A stretch of DNA of 8,767 bases, taken from assembly GCA_022837365.1 (NCBI GenBank), contig JALHHV010000223.1:1-8767 (forward strand), read 5' to 3'. Shown here in pieces: positions 1 through 6,620 of this stretch. The position numbers and the translations under genes were made by a program. How positions within the stretch are numbered: position 1 is the first letter of the stretch; each line of letters starts with the position of its first letter. The notes beneath the pieces are model-generated. The model saw nothing but the letters and a program-made list of their open reading frames with translations. It was not told where the DNA came from and did not search any database. This DNA comes from Desulfovibrio sp. Its GTDB lineage: Bacteria > Desulfobacterota > Desulfovibrionia > Desulfovibrionales > Desulfovibrionaceae.

Positions 1-737
1 GGGCACGCGCCCACGGCGATGCTGAAGAAATAGGCGTAGCAGGCCACGATGAACATGTGGCCGATGACCGAGGTTTCGGGAATGCGCGGGGTCTGCGACC
101 AGCGCTTCTGGAAACGCAACTGGCCGCACAGGTTGGCGAAGCGTCCCAGCGCGTTGCTGGAGCCGCCGATGAGTTCGGGCACCCCGGCCAGGTCGGCCAT
201 GGCGGTCAGGCGTCTCTGGAACGAGCCGTCGATGTCCGGCATCTCGTCGTCGAACCCGTTCAGCGGCTTGATGAGGTTGAATTCCCAGCCGCTGGCGTAG
301 AGGTGCGCGGCGGTCAGGATGCGGTCGGCCAGGGTGTCCTTTTCGCGGCGGCGGATGTACGTCAGCAACCGCTGCCAGAAATCCTCGTCCAGCGGGCGCA
401 CGATGTGCTCCAACTCGTCCGCCACCCACTCGGTGAGTTCGCGGTAGTGGGCCTCGTTTTCCTTGATGCGGTAGAACACCGGCGGCTTCACGTCGGTGAT
501 GACCAGACGGTAGAAGTAGTCGAACAGCCCGCCTTCCACCACTTCGGCGCCAAGGCGCAGCCGTTCCTCGGCGGGCAGGCCGCGAGTGTTCAGTTGCAGC
601 AGCAGCCACGCGACGATCATCTTGTGGGCCTGCTTGTCCACCTCCATCAGTTCCACGGGCCGCAGCTTGTCGTTCCACCGCTTCATGTACGCACCGGAAA
701 AGACGAACTGGAGCAAGCTCTTGCGAATGCTGGGCAT
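1..737 (-). CDS. HD-domain protein, N-terminal part (runs off the left edge)
   Basis: An open minus-strand frame starts at the ATG at 737-735 and runs through the window edge, giving 245 residues without the C-terminus. A GGGAGGA ribosome binding site lies just upstream, fixing the start. The protein begins MPSIRKSLLQFVFSGAYMKR. It resembles YfbR-like/HD_3 phosphohydrolases: residues 35-45 (KQAHKMIVAWL) look like a metal-binding helix, and TDVKPPV at 81-87 echoes the TGDIPxPV motif of YfbR. A second such segment starts near residue 220 (IPETSVIGHMFIVA), typical of the first His of an HD domain; the His-Asp pair itself would lie beyond the edge. The first segment lacks a clear HD pair, so it may be degenerate. 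HD proteins of this type usually hydrolyse nucleotides or other phosphate esters, but the substrate cannot be read here. The gene diverges from rplM. Confidence 0.8.
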   Translation of the reverse strand, partial: MPSIRKSLLQFVFSGAYMKRWNDKLRPVELMEVDKQAHKMIVAWLLLQLNTRGLPAEERLRLGAEVVEGGLFDYFYRLVITDVKPPVFYRIKENEAHYRELTEWVADELEHIVRPLDEDFWQRLLTYIRRREKDTLADRILTAAHLYASGWEFNLIKPLNGFDDEMPDIDGSFQRRLTAMADLAGVPELIGGSSNALGRFANLCGQLRFQKRWSQTPRIPETSVIGHMFIVACYAYFFSIAVGAC

Positions 738-773
738 GGATCCTCCCGCGGGGGTTCAAGAAAAGCTCTTGGC

Positions 774-802
774 AATGTATGCGGTCGTGGTGTAAAGCTC
801 AA
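774..802 (-). promoter_or_regulatory. Putative sigma-70 promoter of the HD-domain gene
   Basis: On the minus strand, TTGAGC (802-797) and TACATT (779-774) are separated by 17 bases; each matches 4 of 6 consensus positions. The pair sits 37 bases upstream of the HD gene start, in the right orientation. Assigned by eye only. Confidence 0.4.
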
Positions 803-808
803 GAGTTT

Positions 809-823
809 GAAGCGATACGCTTC
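809..823. repeat. Perfect palindrome GAAGCG-ATA-CGCTTC
   Basis: Two 6-base arms are separated by three bases, 6 bp upstream of the putative -35 box of the HD gene. This placement fits a regulator-binding site; a small hairpin is the alternative. No factor can be named. Confidence 0.4.
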
Positions 824-1141
824 GGGTTCACGCCACGGAAGCCCGCCGGACGGTCCAAGCCAACCTTCCGGCAGCGCCCTTCCGGCGCCTGCCCGGTGCA
901 GCCCCGCCCTGCCGCTTCCGGCAAACCGGCGGGGCCAGCCGTCCGCTCCCCAGGCCAGCCGCCCCGTTAGGCGCGCCAGTGGGAACCGAAGTGCGGACGG
1001 CCGCCAGGCGAACCCCGCGTCACCGCGACATGCGCCAGGGGCCGCCATCATCGACGCCTGTCCGTCAGGCCGATGTGGCAGCCCGGCCCAGTGCAGTCTG
1101 GCCAGTCCGGTTCCGTCCGGTACGGCAAGCATCGCACGCAT

Positions 1142-1165
1142 GACGCCAGCCTTTGGGCGGGCGTC
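1142..1165. repeat. Hairpin upstream of the rplM promoter
   Basis: GACGCC (1142-1147) pairs with GGCGTC (1160-1165). After one A/G mismatch, GCC pairs with GGC around a TTTG loop. It lies about 30 bp upstream of the rplM -35 box. It could be an operator, or, together with the weak GCGT-tccc-ACGC hairpin and T5 at 1175-1193, a barrier to upstream transcription. Confidence 0.4.
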
Positions 1166-1196
1166 GTCCGTCGCGCGTTCCCACGCCCTTTTTCTG

Positions 1197-1225
1197 TTGA
1201 CAGGGGGCGGGGAACCCAATACATA
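1197..1225 (+). promoter_or_regulatory. Putative sigma-70 promoter of rplM-rpsI
   Basis: A perfect -35 box TTGACA (1197-1202) is followed after 17 bases by TACATA (1220-1225), a -10 box matching 3 of 6 positions. It lies 36 bases upstream of the rplM start, giving a leader of roughly 30 nt, too short for an elaborate ribosomal-protein autoregulatory structure. Confidence 0.6.
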
Positions 1226-1261
1226 GACCGTTCTTTCGAGCTCGCACAGGAGTACGCTCTG

Positions 1262-1696
1262 ATGAAAACGTTCAGCCCCACGCCCGAGAACATCAACCGC
1301 GAATGGTTCGTGGTCGATGCCTCCGACCTGGTTCTCGGCCGCCTTGCCACCCAGATCACGCATCGCCTGCGTGGCAAGCACAAGCCCGAGTTCGCCCCGC
1401 ACATGGACAACGGCGACTTCATCGTCGTGGTCAACTGCGAAAAGATCAAGGTCACCGGCAACAAGCTTGCCGACAAGAAATACTACCGTCACTCCGGGTA
1501 CGTCGGCGGCCTTCGCGAGATCACCCTCGAGAAGATGCTCGCCTCCCATCCGGAACGCGTGCTGATGAACGCCGTGCGGGGCATGCTGCCCAAGAACCGG
1601 CTCGGTCGCGCCATGCTGAAGAAGCTCAAGGTCTACGCCGGCCCCGAGCATCCGCATGCCGCCCAGAACCCGCAGACGCTGGTCATCAAGTACTAA
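1262..1696 (+). CDS. rplM: 50S ribosomal protein L13
   Basis: L13 is an early-assembling protein of the large ribosomal subunit that binds 23S rRNA. The 144-residue product has the usual family length and hallmarks: [20 protein letters not shown] at the start, then [32 protein letters not shown], and the signature region from [28 protein letters not shown] onward, ending QTLVIKY. The frame is open upstream to 1073, but the family N-terminus begins at the ATG at 1262, which has AGGAGT at 1248-1253 at good distance. A promoter with a perfect TTGACA precedes it. rpsI follows 22 bases after the stop, the classic L13-S9 operon. Confidence 0.97.
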   Translation: MKTFSPTPENINREWFVVDASDLVLGRLATQITHRLRGKHKPEFAPHMDNGDFIVVVNCEKIKVTGNKLADKKYYRHSGYVGGLREITLEKMLASHPERVLMNAVRGMLPKNRLGRAMLKKLKVYAGPEHPHAAQNPQTLVIKY

Positions 1697-1718
1697 CCCG
1701 ATCGAGCCGGAGAGAATC

Positions 1719-2078
1719 ATGGCCAACGAATTCAACTACGGCACCGGTCGCCGCAAGACCGCCACGGCCCGTACCCGTCTGTACGCCGGTTCCGGCCAGA
1801 TCGTGGTGAACGGCCGTCCGTTCGAAGACTACTTCCCGCGCAAGTCGCTGCAAATGATCATCCGCCAGCCTCTGGTGCTGACCAAGACCCTCGAAAAGTT
1901 CGACGTCAAGGTCAACGTGTGCGGCGGCGGCGTGAGCGGCCAGGCCGAAGCGGTGCGCCACGGCATTTCCCGCGCCCTGCTCGAAGTCGAGCCGGAACTG
2001 CGCGGCGCCCTGAAGCGCGCCGGGTTCCTGACCCGCGACGCCCGCAAGAAGGAACGCAAGAAGTACGGATCAGGTTGA
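1719..2078 (+). CDS. rpsI: 30S ribosomal protein S9, C-terminal tail missing
   Basis: S9 belongs to the head of the small subunit; its C-terminal tail, normally ending Ser-Lys-Arg, reaches the P-site tRNA. The start at 1719 follows GGAG (1709-1712) by 6 bases. The sequence is typical S9: [18 protein letters not shown] at the N-terminus, the conserved [19 protein letters not shown] block near the middle, and [13 protein letters not shown] near the end. The product is 119 residues against about 130 usual. After KKYG the expected stretch of roughly 13 residues (Q, basic/aromatic residues, then SKR) is replaced by Ser-Gly and a TGA. No other frame downstream encodes an SKR-like tail, so this looks like a small deletion or replacement, not a single-base slip. 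Ribosomes with tail-less S9 are viable in E. coli, so it may still work; a sequence error is the alternative. Confidence 0.93.
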   Translation: MANEFNYGTGRRKTATARTRLYAGSGQIVVNGRPFEDYFPRKSLQMIIRQPLVLTKTLEKFDVKVNVCGGGVSGQAEAVRHGISRALLEVEPELRGALKRAGFLTRDARKKERKKYGSG

Positions 2079-2192
2079 CACGGCACGCCGCCGCCGACTA
2101 CACAGGCACACGCGCCGGGCCTGCGCCGCAAGGGATCGGTCCCGTATCCCCGCCGCCCACGGCGCACGTACGCCCCCCCCGTCCATCCAGCG

Positions 2193-2218
2193 CACAGGAC
2201 TTCCCCACAGGACTTTCC
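2193..2218 (+). repeat. Tandem near-duplicate at the ribosome binding site of the kinase gene
   Basis: CACAGGACTTCC (2193-2204) is followed by CACAGGACTTTCC (2206-2218), which abuts the ATG at 2219. The second copy carries the AGGA used as ribosome binding site, six bases before the start. The first copy has no ATG at the matching position, so it looks like a local duplication of the initiation region. Confidence 0.5.
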
Positions 2219-2776
2219 ATGACCACTCCTCCCGCCCCCCTCCCGCTTGACCCCGCACGCGTCGCGCCCGACGGGTGCGTCAGCATCATCGGCATGGCAG
2301 GCGCCGGCAAGACCACCGTAGGCCGCGAACTGGCCCTTCAACTGGGCTGGGCCCACGTGGACACCGACAACCTCATCGAGGCCACCTACGGCACCCGGTT
2401 GCAGGCCGTGGCCGATTCCATGAGCAAGGAACGCTTCCTGGACGTGGAGGCGGGCGTCATCCGCCGCATCGGCGCGCGGCGCACCGTGCTGTCCACCGGG
2501 GGCAGCGTGGTCTACCGGCACGAGGCCATGGTCCACCTTGCCGCGCTGGGGCCGCTGATCTACCTTGAAGTGTCCCTGCCGCTGATCCTGAAACGCATCG
2601 CCATGAACCCGGAACGGGGACTGGCCATCGCGCCGGGGCAGACCATCGAGGACCTGTACAACGAGCGCATCGCCCTGTACCGGCGCTACGCCAGCTTTAC
2701 CCTGGCCGCCGACGACCTGGCGCCCGGCGCGTGCGCCGAGCGCATCGCGGCCTGGCTGGCGGGCGGGGAGGCGTGA
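2219..2776 (+). CDS. Shikimate-kinase-family P-loop kinase, substrate uncertain
   Basis: The 185-residue protein has the small-kinase fold of shikimate kinases, which phosphorylate shikimate with ATP in chorismate biosynthesis. Visible motifs: Walker A GMAGAGKT (25-32), DTD (48-50) where the family has its substrate/Mg-binding Asp pair, a glycine motif STGGSVV (92-98), a lid arginine in NPERGLA (130-136), and ERIALYRRYASFT (149-161) matching the usual RxPLYxxxA. The family's FRxxE motif, whose Arg grips the shikimate carboxylate, reads FLDVE (73-77): Glu is kept, Arg is Leu. The glycine motif is TGGS where TGGG is usual. True shikimate kinase activity is therefore not certain. The length suits the family. 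The start follows AGGA at 2209-2212. The stop overlaps the next ATG by one base (TGATG), implying coupled translation. Confidence 0.85.
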   Translation: MTTPPAPLPLDPARVAPDGCVSIIGMAGAGKTTVGRELALQLGWAHVDTDNLIEATYGTRLQAVADSMSKERFLDVEAGVIRRIGARRTVLSTGGSVVYRHEAMVHLAALGPLIYLEVSLPLILKRIAMNPERGLAIAPGQTIEDLYNERIALYRRYASFTLAADDLAPGACAERIAAWLAGGEA

Positions 2777-3504
2777 TGTCCGCCCGCAAGCCCGCCCCCC
2801 TCGCGTCCACTCGCATTTCCGCCGCGCTGAAGGCGGCTGGTCGCACCGCCGCCGCACCGGGCGCGGCTGTCCCCTCCCAACCGGGCCAACCGGCATCGAA
2901 GGGTGGCCGGAAAGGCCCCGGCGTCTTCGCCCGCCTGTCGGAACTGTACGCCGACATGGAGCGGACCTACGCGGAAACGGCCCGCGCCGCCGGGCTGACC
3001 TGCGCGGGCTGCGAGGACAACTGCTGCCGCACCCACTTCAAGCACCACACCCACGTGGAATGGGCCTACCTATGGAAGGGCATGCTGGCCCTGCCCGAGG
3101 CGCGCCGCGCCGAATACGTGCGCCGCGCCCGCGAGGTGGTGGCCCAGTGCGCAGCCGCACAGTCCGCCGGGGTGGTGCCGCGCGTGATGTGCCCGGTCAA
3201 CGACGACGGGTTGTGCGGCCTGTACGCCCACCGGCTGATGATCTGCCGCATGCACGGCACCCGCAACGTCCTGCTGCGGCCCGACGGGCAGCGCCAGGTA
3301 TTTCGCGGCTGCCACCGCTTCTGCGGCCTGACCGACGGCCAGCCCGACGAGGCGGTGCCCACGCTGGACCGCACCCCCTTCTACCGGCGGCTGGCGGAAC
3401 TGGAGATGGAGCACTGCGCAGGCAAGGGCGCGGGCCAGCGCGCCGCCCCCCGCGTATCCTTGACGCTGGCGGAAATGCTGGTCTATGGTCCGCCCAAGCC
3501 GTAA
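2776..3504 (+). CDS. YkgJ-type cysteine-cluster protein (putative Zn/Fe chelating)
   Basis: A 242-residue soluble protein of the YkgJ/CxxCxxCC family, which is thought to bind zinc, iron or an Fe-S cluster; its cellular role is generally unknown. Three cysteine groups are visible: CAGCEDNCC (C76, C79, C83, C84), then C139, C147 and C157 in MCPVNDDGLCGLYAHRLMICRMHGT, and C179/C183 in RGCHRFCG. The spacing matches the family, where the later part usually reads CP...C.IY..RP..CR. The first 45 residues or so are Ala/Pro-rich and probably disordered. GGGGAGG at 2765-2771, inside the preceding gene, places the start at 2776; the frame is open further upstream but lacks conservation there. The one-base overlap with the kinase gene suggests the two are made together, though no shared pathway is evident. 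Confidence 0.85.
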   Translation: MSARKPAPLASTRISAALKAAGRTAAAPGAAVPSQPGQPASKGGRKGPGVFARLSELYADMERTYAETARAAGLTCAGCEDNCCRTHFKHHTHVEWAYLWKGMLALPEARRAEYVRRAREVVAQCAAAQSAGVVPRVMCPVNDDGLCGLYAHRLMICRMHGTRNVLLRPDGQRQVFRGCHRFCGLTDGQPDEAVPTLDRTPFYRRLAELEMEHCAGKGAGQRAAPRVSLTLAEMLVYGPPKP

Positions 3505-3625
3505 GGCCCGTTGAACGCACCATTTCGCGCCGGAAACGCTTCACCCGCGCGGCAGGCCCCACCGCCCCGCCACGGCGCACCCCCTTGCAGCGCACAGCGC
3601 GCGTCCCGCAACCGCCGGAGATGTC

Positions 3626-4213
3626 ATGCCCGTGTCTTTCCTTTCGCCGCGCAGTATTCCGCCCCGTTCCTCCGGCTGTTCCGGCCGCCCGCCCCGGCAG
3701 GCCGCCGCACTGGCCGCCGCACTGGCGGCCGTGCTGGTCGCGGGCTTGTGCCTGGCGCTGCTGGCGGGCTGCGCCAGGCAGACCGTGGGACACCTTGCAC
3801 GTGCGCAATTGCAGAGCGACACCCCGCAAACCGTTTCCATGCAGTACCTGCGCTTCACCTACCGCGTGGTGCCCCTGCGCGAATCGGTGGGCGTGCGCGG
3901 CCAGGCCAGTCCCGTGCCGGGCGCCCTGCCCGCCTGGGCCAGGTGGTACGAACAACTGACGGTGATGGTCTACCTCAGCGACGCCTCGGGCCGGGTGCTG
4001 GACGCCGCGGAATACGACTACCTGCCCCGCGCCGTAGGCGACGAAGGGGCCATCCCCTTCGAGACGCGCTTCTACCTTGACCCCGAGGACAAGGGCCCGC
4101 TCTATGTCAGCTTCGGCTACCGCATGGTGGCCACGGAGCGCGAACCCCGGTCCGACGGTTCCGACGACGGCGGCCGCTCGCTCATCGTGGGCGAAGGCGC
4201 ACTGGACAACTAA
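3626..4213 (+). CDS. Putative outer-membrane lipoprotein of unknown function
   Basis: The 195-residue product has an arginine-containing N-region, a hydrophobic Ala/Leu stretch (about 26-47) and a lipobox LLAGC with the acylated Cys at position 49. The following residue is Ala, not Asp, which favours sorting to the outer membrane. The signal peptide is rather long. The mature part, about 147 residues, is rich in beta-type segments (QYLRFTYRVVPL, YEQLTVMVYLSD, PLYVSFGYRMV) and has an acidic patch, but I recognise no family. The start at 3626 follows CGGAG at 3616-3620. It lies 121 bp downstream of the YkgJ-type gene and just before an intrinsic terminator, so it is probably the last gene of the plus-strand run. 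Confidence 0.8.
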   Translation: MPVSFLSPRSIPPRSSGCSGRPPRQAAALAAALAAVLVAGLCLALLAGCARQTVGHLARAQLQSDTPQTVSMQYLRFTYRVVPLRESVGVRGQASPVPGALPAWARWYEQLTVMVYLSDASGRVLDAAEYDYLPRAVGDEGAIPFETRFYLDPEDKGPLYVSFGYRMVATEREPRSDGSDDGGRSLIVGEGALDN

Positions 4214-4240
4214 GCGCCCACACCCCTTCCCGGAATGGCG

Positions 4241-4274
4241 AAAGGCCGCCCTGCCAACGCAGGACGGCCTTTTT
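4241..4274 (+). terminator. Rho-independent terminator after the lipoprotein gene
   Basis: AAAGGCCG-C-CCTG (4241-4253) pairs with CAGG-A-CGGCCTTT (4260-4272), a 13-position stem with a single C/A mismatch and a 6-base loop (CCAACG). It ends in T5 (4270-4274) and lies 27 bases after the lipoprotein stop. Read from the minus strand, the stem is followed by only three Ts, so it may also weakly stop transcripts of the convergent regulator gene. Confidence 0.9.
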
Positions 4275-4352
4275 CCGTCGCGAATTCTCGGCGGCGCCGC
4301 TGCAACAAGCGGCCCTCCCGAGGCTGTCCGGCACGCGGCCGTCGCCCCCCGC

Positions 4353-4754
4353 CTAGGAAGCAACGTGCTTGCGCCGCTTCTCCCAGAGCTTCATGTCCTT
4401 CATCTTCTTGCGGCGTTCGCGCTGCAACGCCTTGCACACCAGCGGGGTGCTCTTCTTGAGGCCCCACTTCTCGCGATAGGCGACGGCGTCGAGGCCATGC
4501 GAGGCAAGATGCTTGCGGGTGAGGATCTTGAACGACTTGCCGCATTCAAGGCAGGTGATGGACTTTTCCTTCACGGCCTTGCGGGGGTCGCCGCAGGTTT
4601 CGCATGCCTCTTCCGGTTCGGCCTCGCCGAGGCTGATGGCACGAATGCCATTGGCCAGCGTCTGCACCATGGAGGTGATCTCGTCCTCCGTCATGGTCCG
4701 CACGCCGGCCTGCGCCTTCACGATTTCCAATGCTTCCTTCAAAAAGTCATCCAT
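4353..4754 (-). CDS. MucR/Ros-family zinc-finger transcriptional regulator
   Basis: A 133-residue DNA-binding protein of the Ros/MucR family. The finger reads ITCLECGKSFKILTRKHLASHGL, with C68, C71, H82 and H86 as likely zinc ligands (C-x2-C-x10-H-x3-H), followed by the family's AYREKWGLKKSTPLV and a very basic tail (RERRKKMKDMKLWEKRRKH). The N-terminal part (ALEIVKAQAG, then TSMVQTLANGIRAI) matches the usual helical region. A second Cys pair (C51, C54, CETC) ahead of the finger is not part of the classic Ros finger. The start at 4754 is chosen over an upstream ATG at 4814 because GGAGGT lies six bases before it and the family N-terminus begins there. It is a single gene convergent with the lipoprotein gene; targets unknown. 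Confidence 0.9.
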   Translation of the reverse strand: MDDFLKEALEIVKAQAGVRTMTEDEITSMVQTLANGIRAISLGEAEPEEACETCGDPRKAVKEKSITCLECGKSFKILTRKHLASHGLDAVAYREKWGLKKSTPLVCKALQRERRKKMKDMKLWEKRRKHVAS

Positions 4755-4833
4755 ACTGGACCTCCGCGGGAATTGAACGACGGGGCCGAAGCGACGACGC
4801 CGAAACATCGGCACCGGTTACGGCACATCGCCG

Positions 4834-4862
4834 CTCTTACATCCGCCACTACAGCAAGTCAA
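4834..4862 (-). promoter_or_regulatory. Putative promoter of the MucR/Ros-type gene
   Basis: On the minus strand TTGACT (4862-4857) precedes TAAGAG (4839-4834) at 17 bases, or TGTAAG (4841-4836) at 15 bases. The -35 box is good and the -10 uncertain. An A/T-rich tract with T7 (4881-4875) and CGTTTC repeats lies just upstream and could act as an UP element. The leader to the ATG would be about 75 nt. Confidence 0.45.
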
Positions 4863-5175
4863 CAGCAGCGTAGCAAAAAAACGGAAACGGAAACGCAAAA
4901 TGGACGCAGCGCCACGCACCCTTGCTGCACGCCACGACGAAAACCTGCGTCAATGGCCGCTTTCATCCGGTCCTGCCCCCGGCGGCACGCGCAGCGCACG
5001 CACGTTGCGCAGCACGATGCGGCAACGCACCGGCGGCACCCGTGGCGGCGATGCAATGCAACGGCCTGGGCCTTTTCTCCCCCCTGCCCTTCCCGTCCAT
5101 CCGACGTATACGCCCGCGCCCGAGAGGTGCGGAGCGTTGGCGGAACATCCACGCCGCGCCCCATGCAGTGCCCCG

Positions 5176-5251
5176 GCGTGAAACGTCAACGGCGCGCTCC
5201 CGTTGCTGGTGGCATCAGCCACCGGACCAACGGAAACGCGCCGCGTGAAAC
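5176..5251. repeat. Three-tier hairpin flanked by 9-bp direct repeats
   Basis: GGCGCG (5191-5196), CCGTTG (5200-5205) and GGTGGC (5208-5213) pair in order with CGCGCC (5237-5242), CAACGG (5228-5233) and GCCACC (5218-5223) around an ATCA loop: 18 perfect pairs with small internal loops. GCGTGAAAC occurs in direct orientation on both sides (5176-5184 and 5243-5251). It lies about 75-140 bp beyond the pgk stop. Neither strand has a U-tract after it, so it is not a standard terminator. Confidence 0.6.
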
Positions 5252-5316
5252 ACATGGCGCGGGCCGCCGCACCCACGGGATTGCCCGCAGTGCGCCGGCG
5301 CTCGCCCTACCCTATG

Positions 5317-6492
5317 CTAGCCCTTGCCGGAACGTTCCTCGAGCACGGCCACGGCGGGCAGGGTCTTGCCCTCCAGAAACTCCAGGAAGGCCCCGCCCCC
5401 GGTGGACATGTACGAGATGCGGTCCACCACGCCGTACTTCTCGATGGCGGCCACGGTGTCGCCGCCGCCCGCCAGCGAGAAGGCCGGGCTGTCGGCCACG
5501 GCCATGCACAGGGCCTTGGTGCCCTGGCCGAACTGCTCCAACGCGCCCACCGGGCCGTTCCAGACGATGGTGCCCGCCTGCATCAGGATGTCGCGGTACA
5601 ACGCGGCGGTTTCGGGGCCGATGTCCAGGATCATCTCGTCCGGCTTCACCTCCGACACCTTGCGCACCGTGGCCGGGGCGGAATCCGCGAATTCCGGTCC
5701 CACCACCACGTCCACCGGCACGGGAATCTCGCCTCCGGCGGCCTTTGCGGCGGCCATCAGGCGGGCGGCTTCCTCAACAAGGTCGGGCTCGTACAGCGAG
5801 CGGCCCACCTCGTACCCGGCGGCCCTGATGAAATTGTTGGCGATGCCCCCGCCCACGATGAGCCGGTCCACCTTTTTGGACAGCGTGTCCAGCAGGGTGA
5901 GCTTGGTGGACACCTTGGAGCCGCCGATGATGCCCACCATGGGCTTGGCCGGGGCATCCAGGGCGCGGGACAGGGCGTCCAGTTCGGCCGCCAGCAGGGG
6001 ACCGGCGCAGGCCACCTTGGCGAAGCGCACGGCGGCGTGGGTGGAGGCCTGGGCACGGTGCGCCGCGCCGAAGGCGTCCATGACGAAGATGTCGCACAGG
6101 GCGGCCAGTTTGCGGCCCAATGCCTCGTCGTCCTTCTTTTCACCCTTCAGGAAACGCACGTTCTCGCACAGCACGCACTGCCCTTCCGCAACTTCGATAC
6201 CGTCGATGTAGTCGCGCACCAGCGGCACGTCGCGCCCGAGCGCCCTGGAAAGATGTTCGGCCACCGGGGCCAGCGAGAAGGCGGGGTCGAACTCGCCTTC
6301 CGTGGGGCGGCCCAGGTGCGACACCAGCAGCACGCGGGCACCGGCCTTCAGGGCCATTTCTATGGAGGGCAGCGCGGCGCGGATGCGCTTGTCGCTGGTC
6401 ACCTTGCCATCCTTGAGGGGCACGTTGAGGTCTTCGCGCAGCAGGACGCGCTTCCCCTTCAGATCAAGGTCGGTCATCTTGAGTACGGCCAT
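5317..6492 (-). CDS. pgk: Phosphoglycerate kinase
   Basis: A cytoplasmic glycolytic enzyme that transfers phosphate between 1,3-bisphosphoglycerate and ADP. The 391 residues span the usual full length. Motifs in order: [13 protein letters not shown] (17-29, the signature near the N-terminus), SHLGRP (58-63), ENVRF (110-114), MDAFGAAHR (138-146), GGSKVSTK (190-197), [11 protein letters not shown] (309-319), [13 protein letters not shown] (342-354) and [16 protein letters not shown] (361-376), the nucleotide-binding C-terminal lobe. No lesion is visible. The start at 6492 follows AGAGGGA at a suitable distance; a second Met at residue 6 is less well placed. It lies downstream of tkt on the same strand, but with its own likely promoter and a structured 312-bp gap between them. 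Confidence 0.97.
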   Translation of the reverse strand: MAVLKMTDLDLKGKRVLLREDLNVPLKDGKVTSDKRIRAALPSIEMALKAGARVLLVSHLGRPTEGEFDPAFSLAPVAEHLSRALGRDVPLVRDYIDGIEVAEGQCVLCENVRFLKGEKKDDEALGRKLAALCDIFVMDAFGAAHRAQASTHAAVRFAKVACAGPLLAAELDALSRALDAPAKPMVGIIGGSKVSTKLTLLDTLSKKVDRLIVGGGIANNFIRAAGYEVGRSLYEPDLVEEAARLMAAAKAAGGEIPVPVDVVVGPEFADSAPATVRKVSEVKPDEMILDIGPETAALYRDILMQAGTIVWNGPVGALEQFGQGTKALCMAVADSPAFSLAGGGDTVAAIEKYGVVDRISYMSTGGGAFLEFLEGKTLPAVAVLEERSGKG

Positions 6493-6519
6493 GGATATCC
6501 CTCTAAACGCGGCATTTGC

Positions 6520-6547
6520 ATCCTACCACGTTCGCGCCCGGTGTCCA
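6520..6547 (-). promoter_or_regulatory. Putative sigma-70 promoter of pgk
   Basis: On the minus strand TGGACA (6547-6542, 5 of 6 consensus) and TAGGAT (6525-6520, 4 of 6) are separated by 16 bases and lie 27 bases before the pgk ATG. It implies that pgk is transcribed independently of tkt with a short leader of roughly 20 nt. Confidence 0.5.
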
Positions 6548-6620
6548 GACCGGGGGGCGGGGGCCGCCTCCCGTGCTCTTCGCGTCCATGGGGGCAGCAA
6601 CGTCCCACTTGGCGATACTG

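Larger units (their letters stand above)
738..1261. other. Non-coding divergent intergenic region between the HD gene and rplM
   Basis: This 524-bp stretch separates two divergent genes. Long open frames cross it on both strands, but they have no recognisable protein content and look like by-products of high GC. It holds the HD gene promoter and palindrome at its left end, three copies of CTTCCGGC (865-872, 879-886, 915-922), a hairpin at 1142-1165, a weak hairpin followed by T5 at 1175-1193, and the rplM promoter. I see nothing gene-like between about 830 and 1140. Confidence 0.6.
4755..5316. other. Non-coding region between pgk and the MucR/Ros-type gene
   Basis: This 562-bp stretch holds no convincing gene; frames on both strands lack recognisable content. 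It contains the regulator's promoter (4834-4862), an A/T-rich tract with a T7 on the minus strand and CGTTTC repeats (about 4872-4900), a hairpin at 5003-5027 (CGTTGCGC with GC-g-GCAACG), and the tiered hairpin with flanking direct repeats at 5176-5251. No clear U-tract terminator for pgk was found here. Confidence 0.6.

Noticed and set aside
57..1226. 389-residue plus-strand frame across the left end
   Set aside because: It is antisense to the HD-domain gene and then runs through the intergenic region; no family features.
1073..1261. N-terminal extension of L13
   Set aside because: The frame is open, but the family begins at the ATG at 1262 and the promoter and ribosome binding site lie inside the extension.
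2064..2218. A single-base frameshift explaining the short S9
   Set aside because: Neither of the other two frames after KKYG encodes the expected tail ending SKR, so a one-base error does not restore the protein.
1919..2218. N-terminal extension of the kinase into rpsI
   Set aside because: The frame is open because of GC bias; the kinase fold starts near residue 20 from the ATG at 2219, which has a ribosome binding site.
4755..4814. Upstream start of the MucR/Ros-type regulator at 4814
   Set aside because: The extra 20 residues are basic and unconserved, and the GGAGGT site precedes the ATG at 4754.
4077..5828. 583-residue plus-strand frame
   Set aside because: It is antisense to the MucR/Ros-type gene and to pgk, and low-complexity Arg/Pro-rich; a GC-driven shadow.
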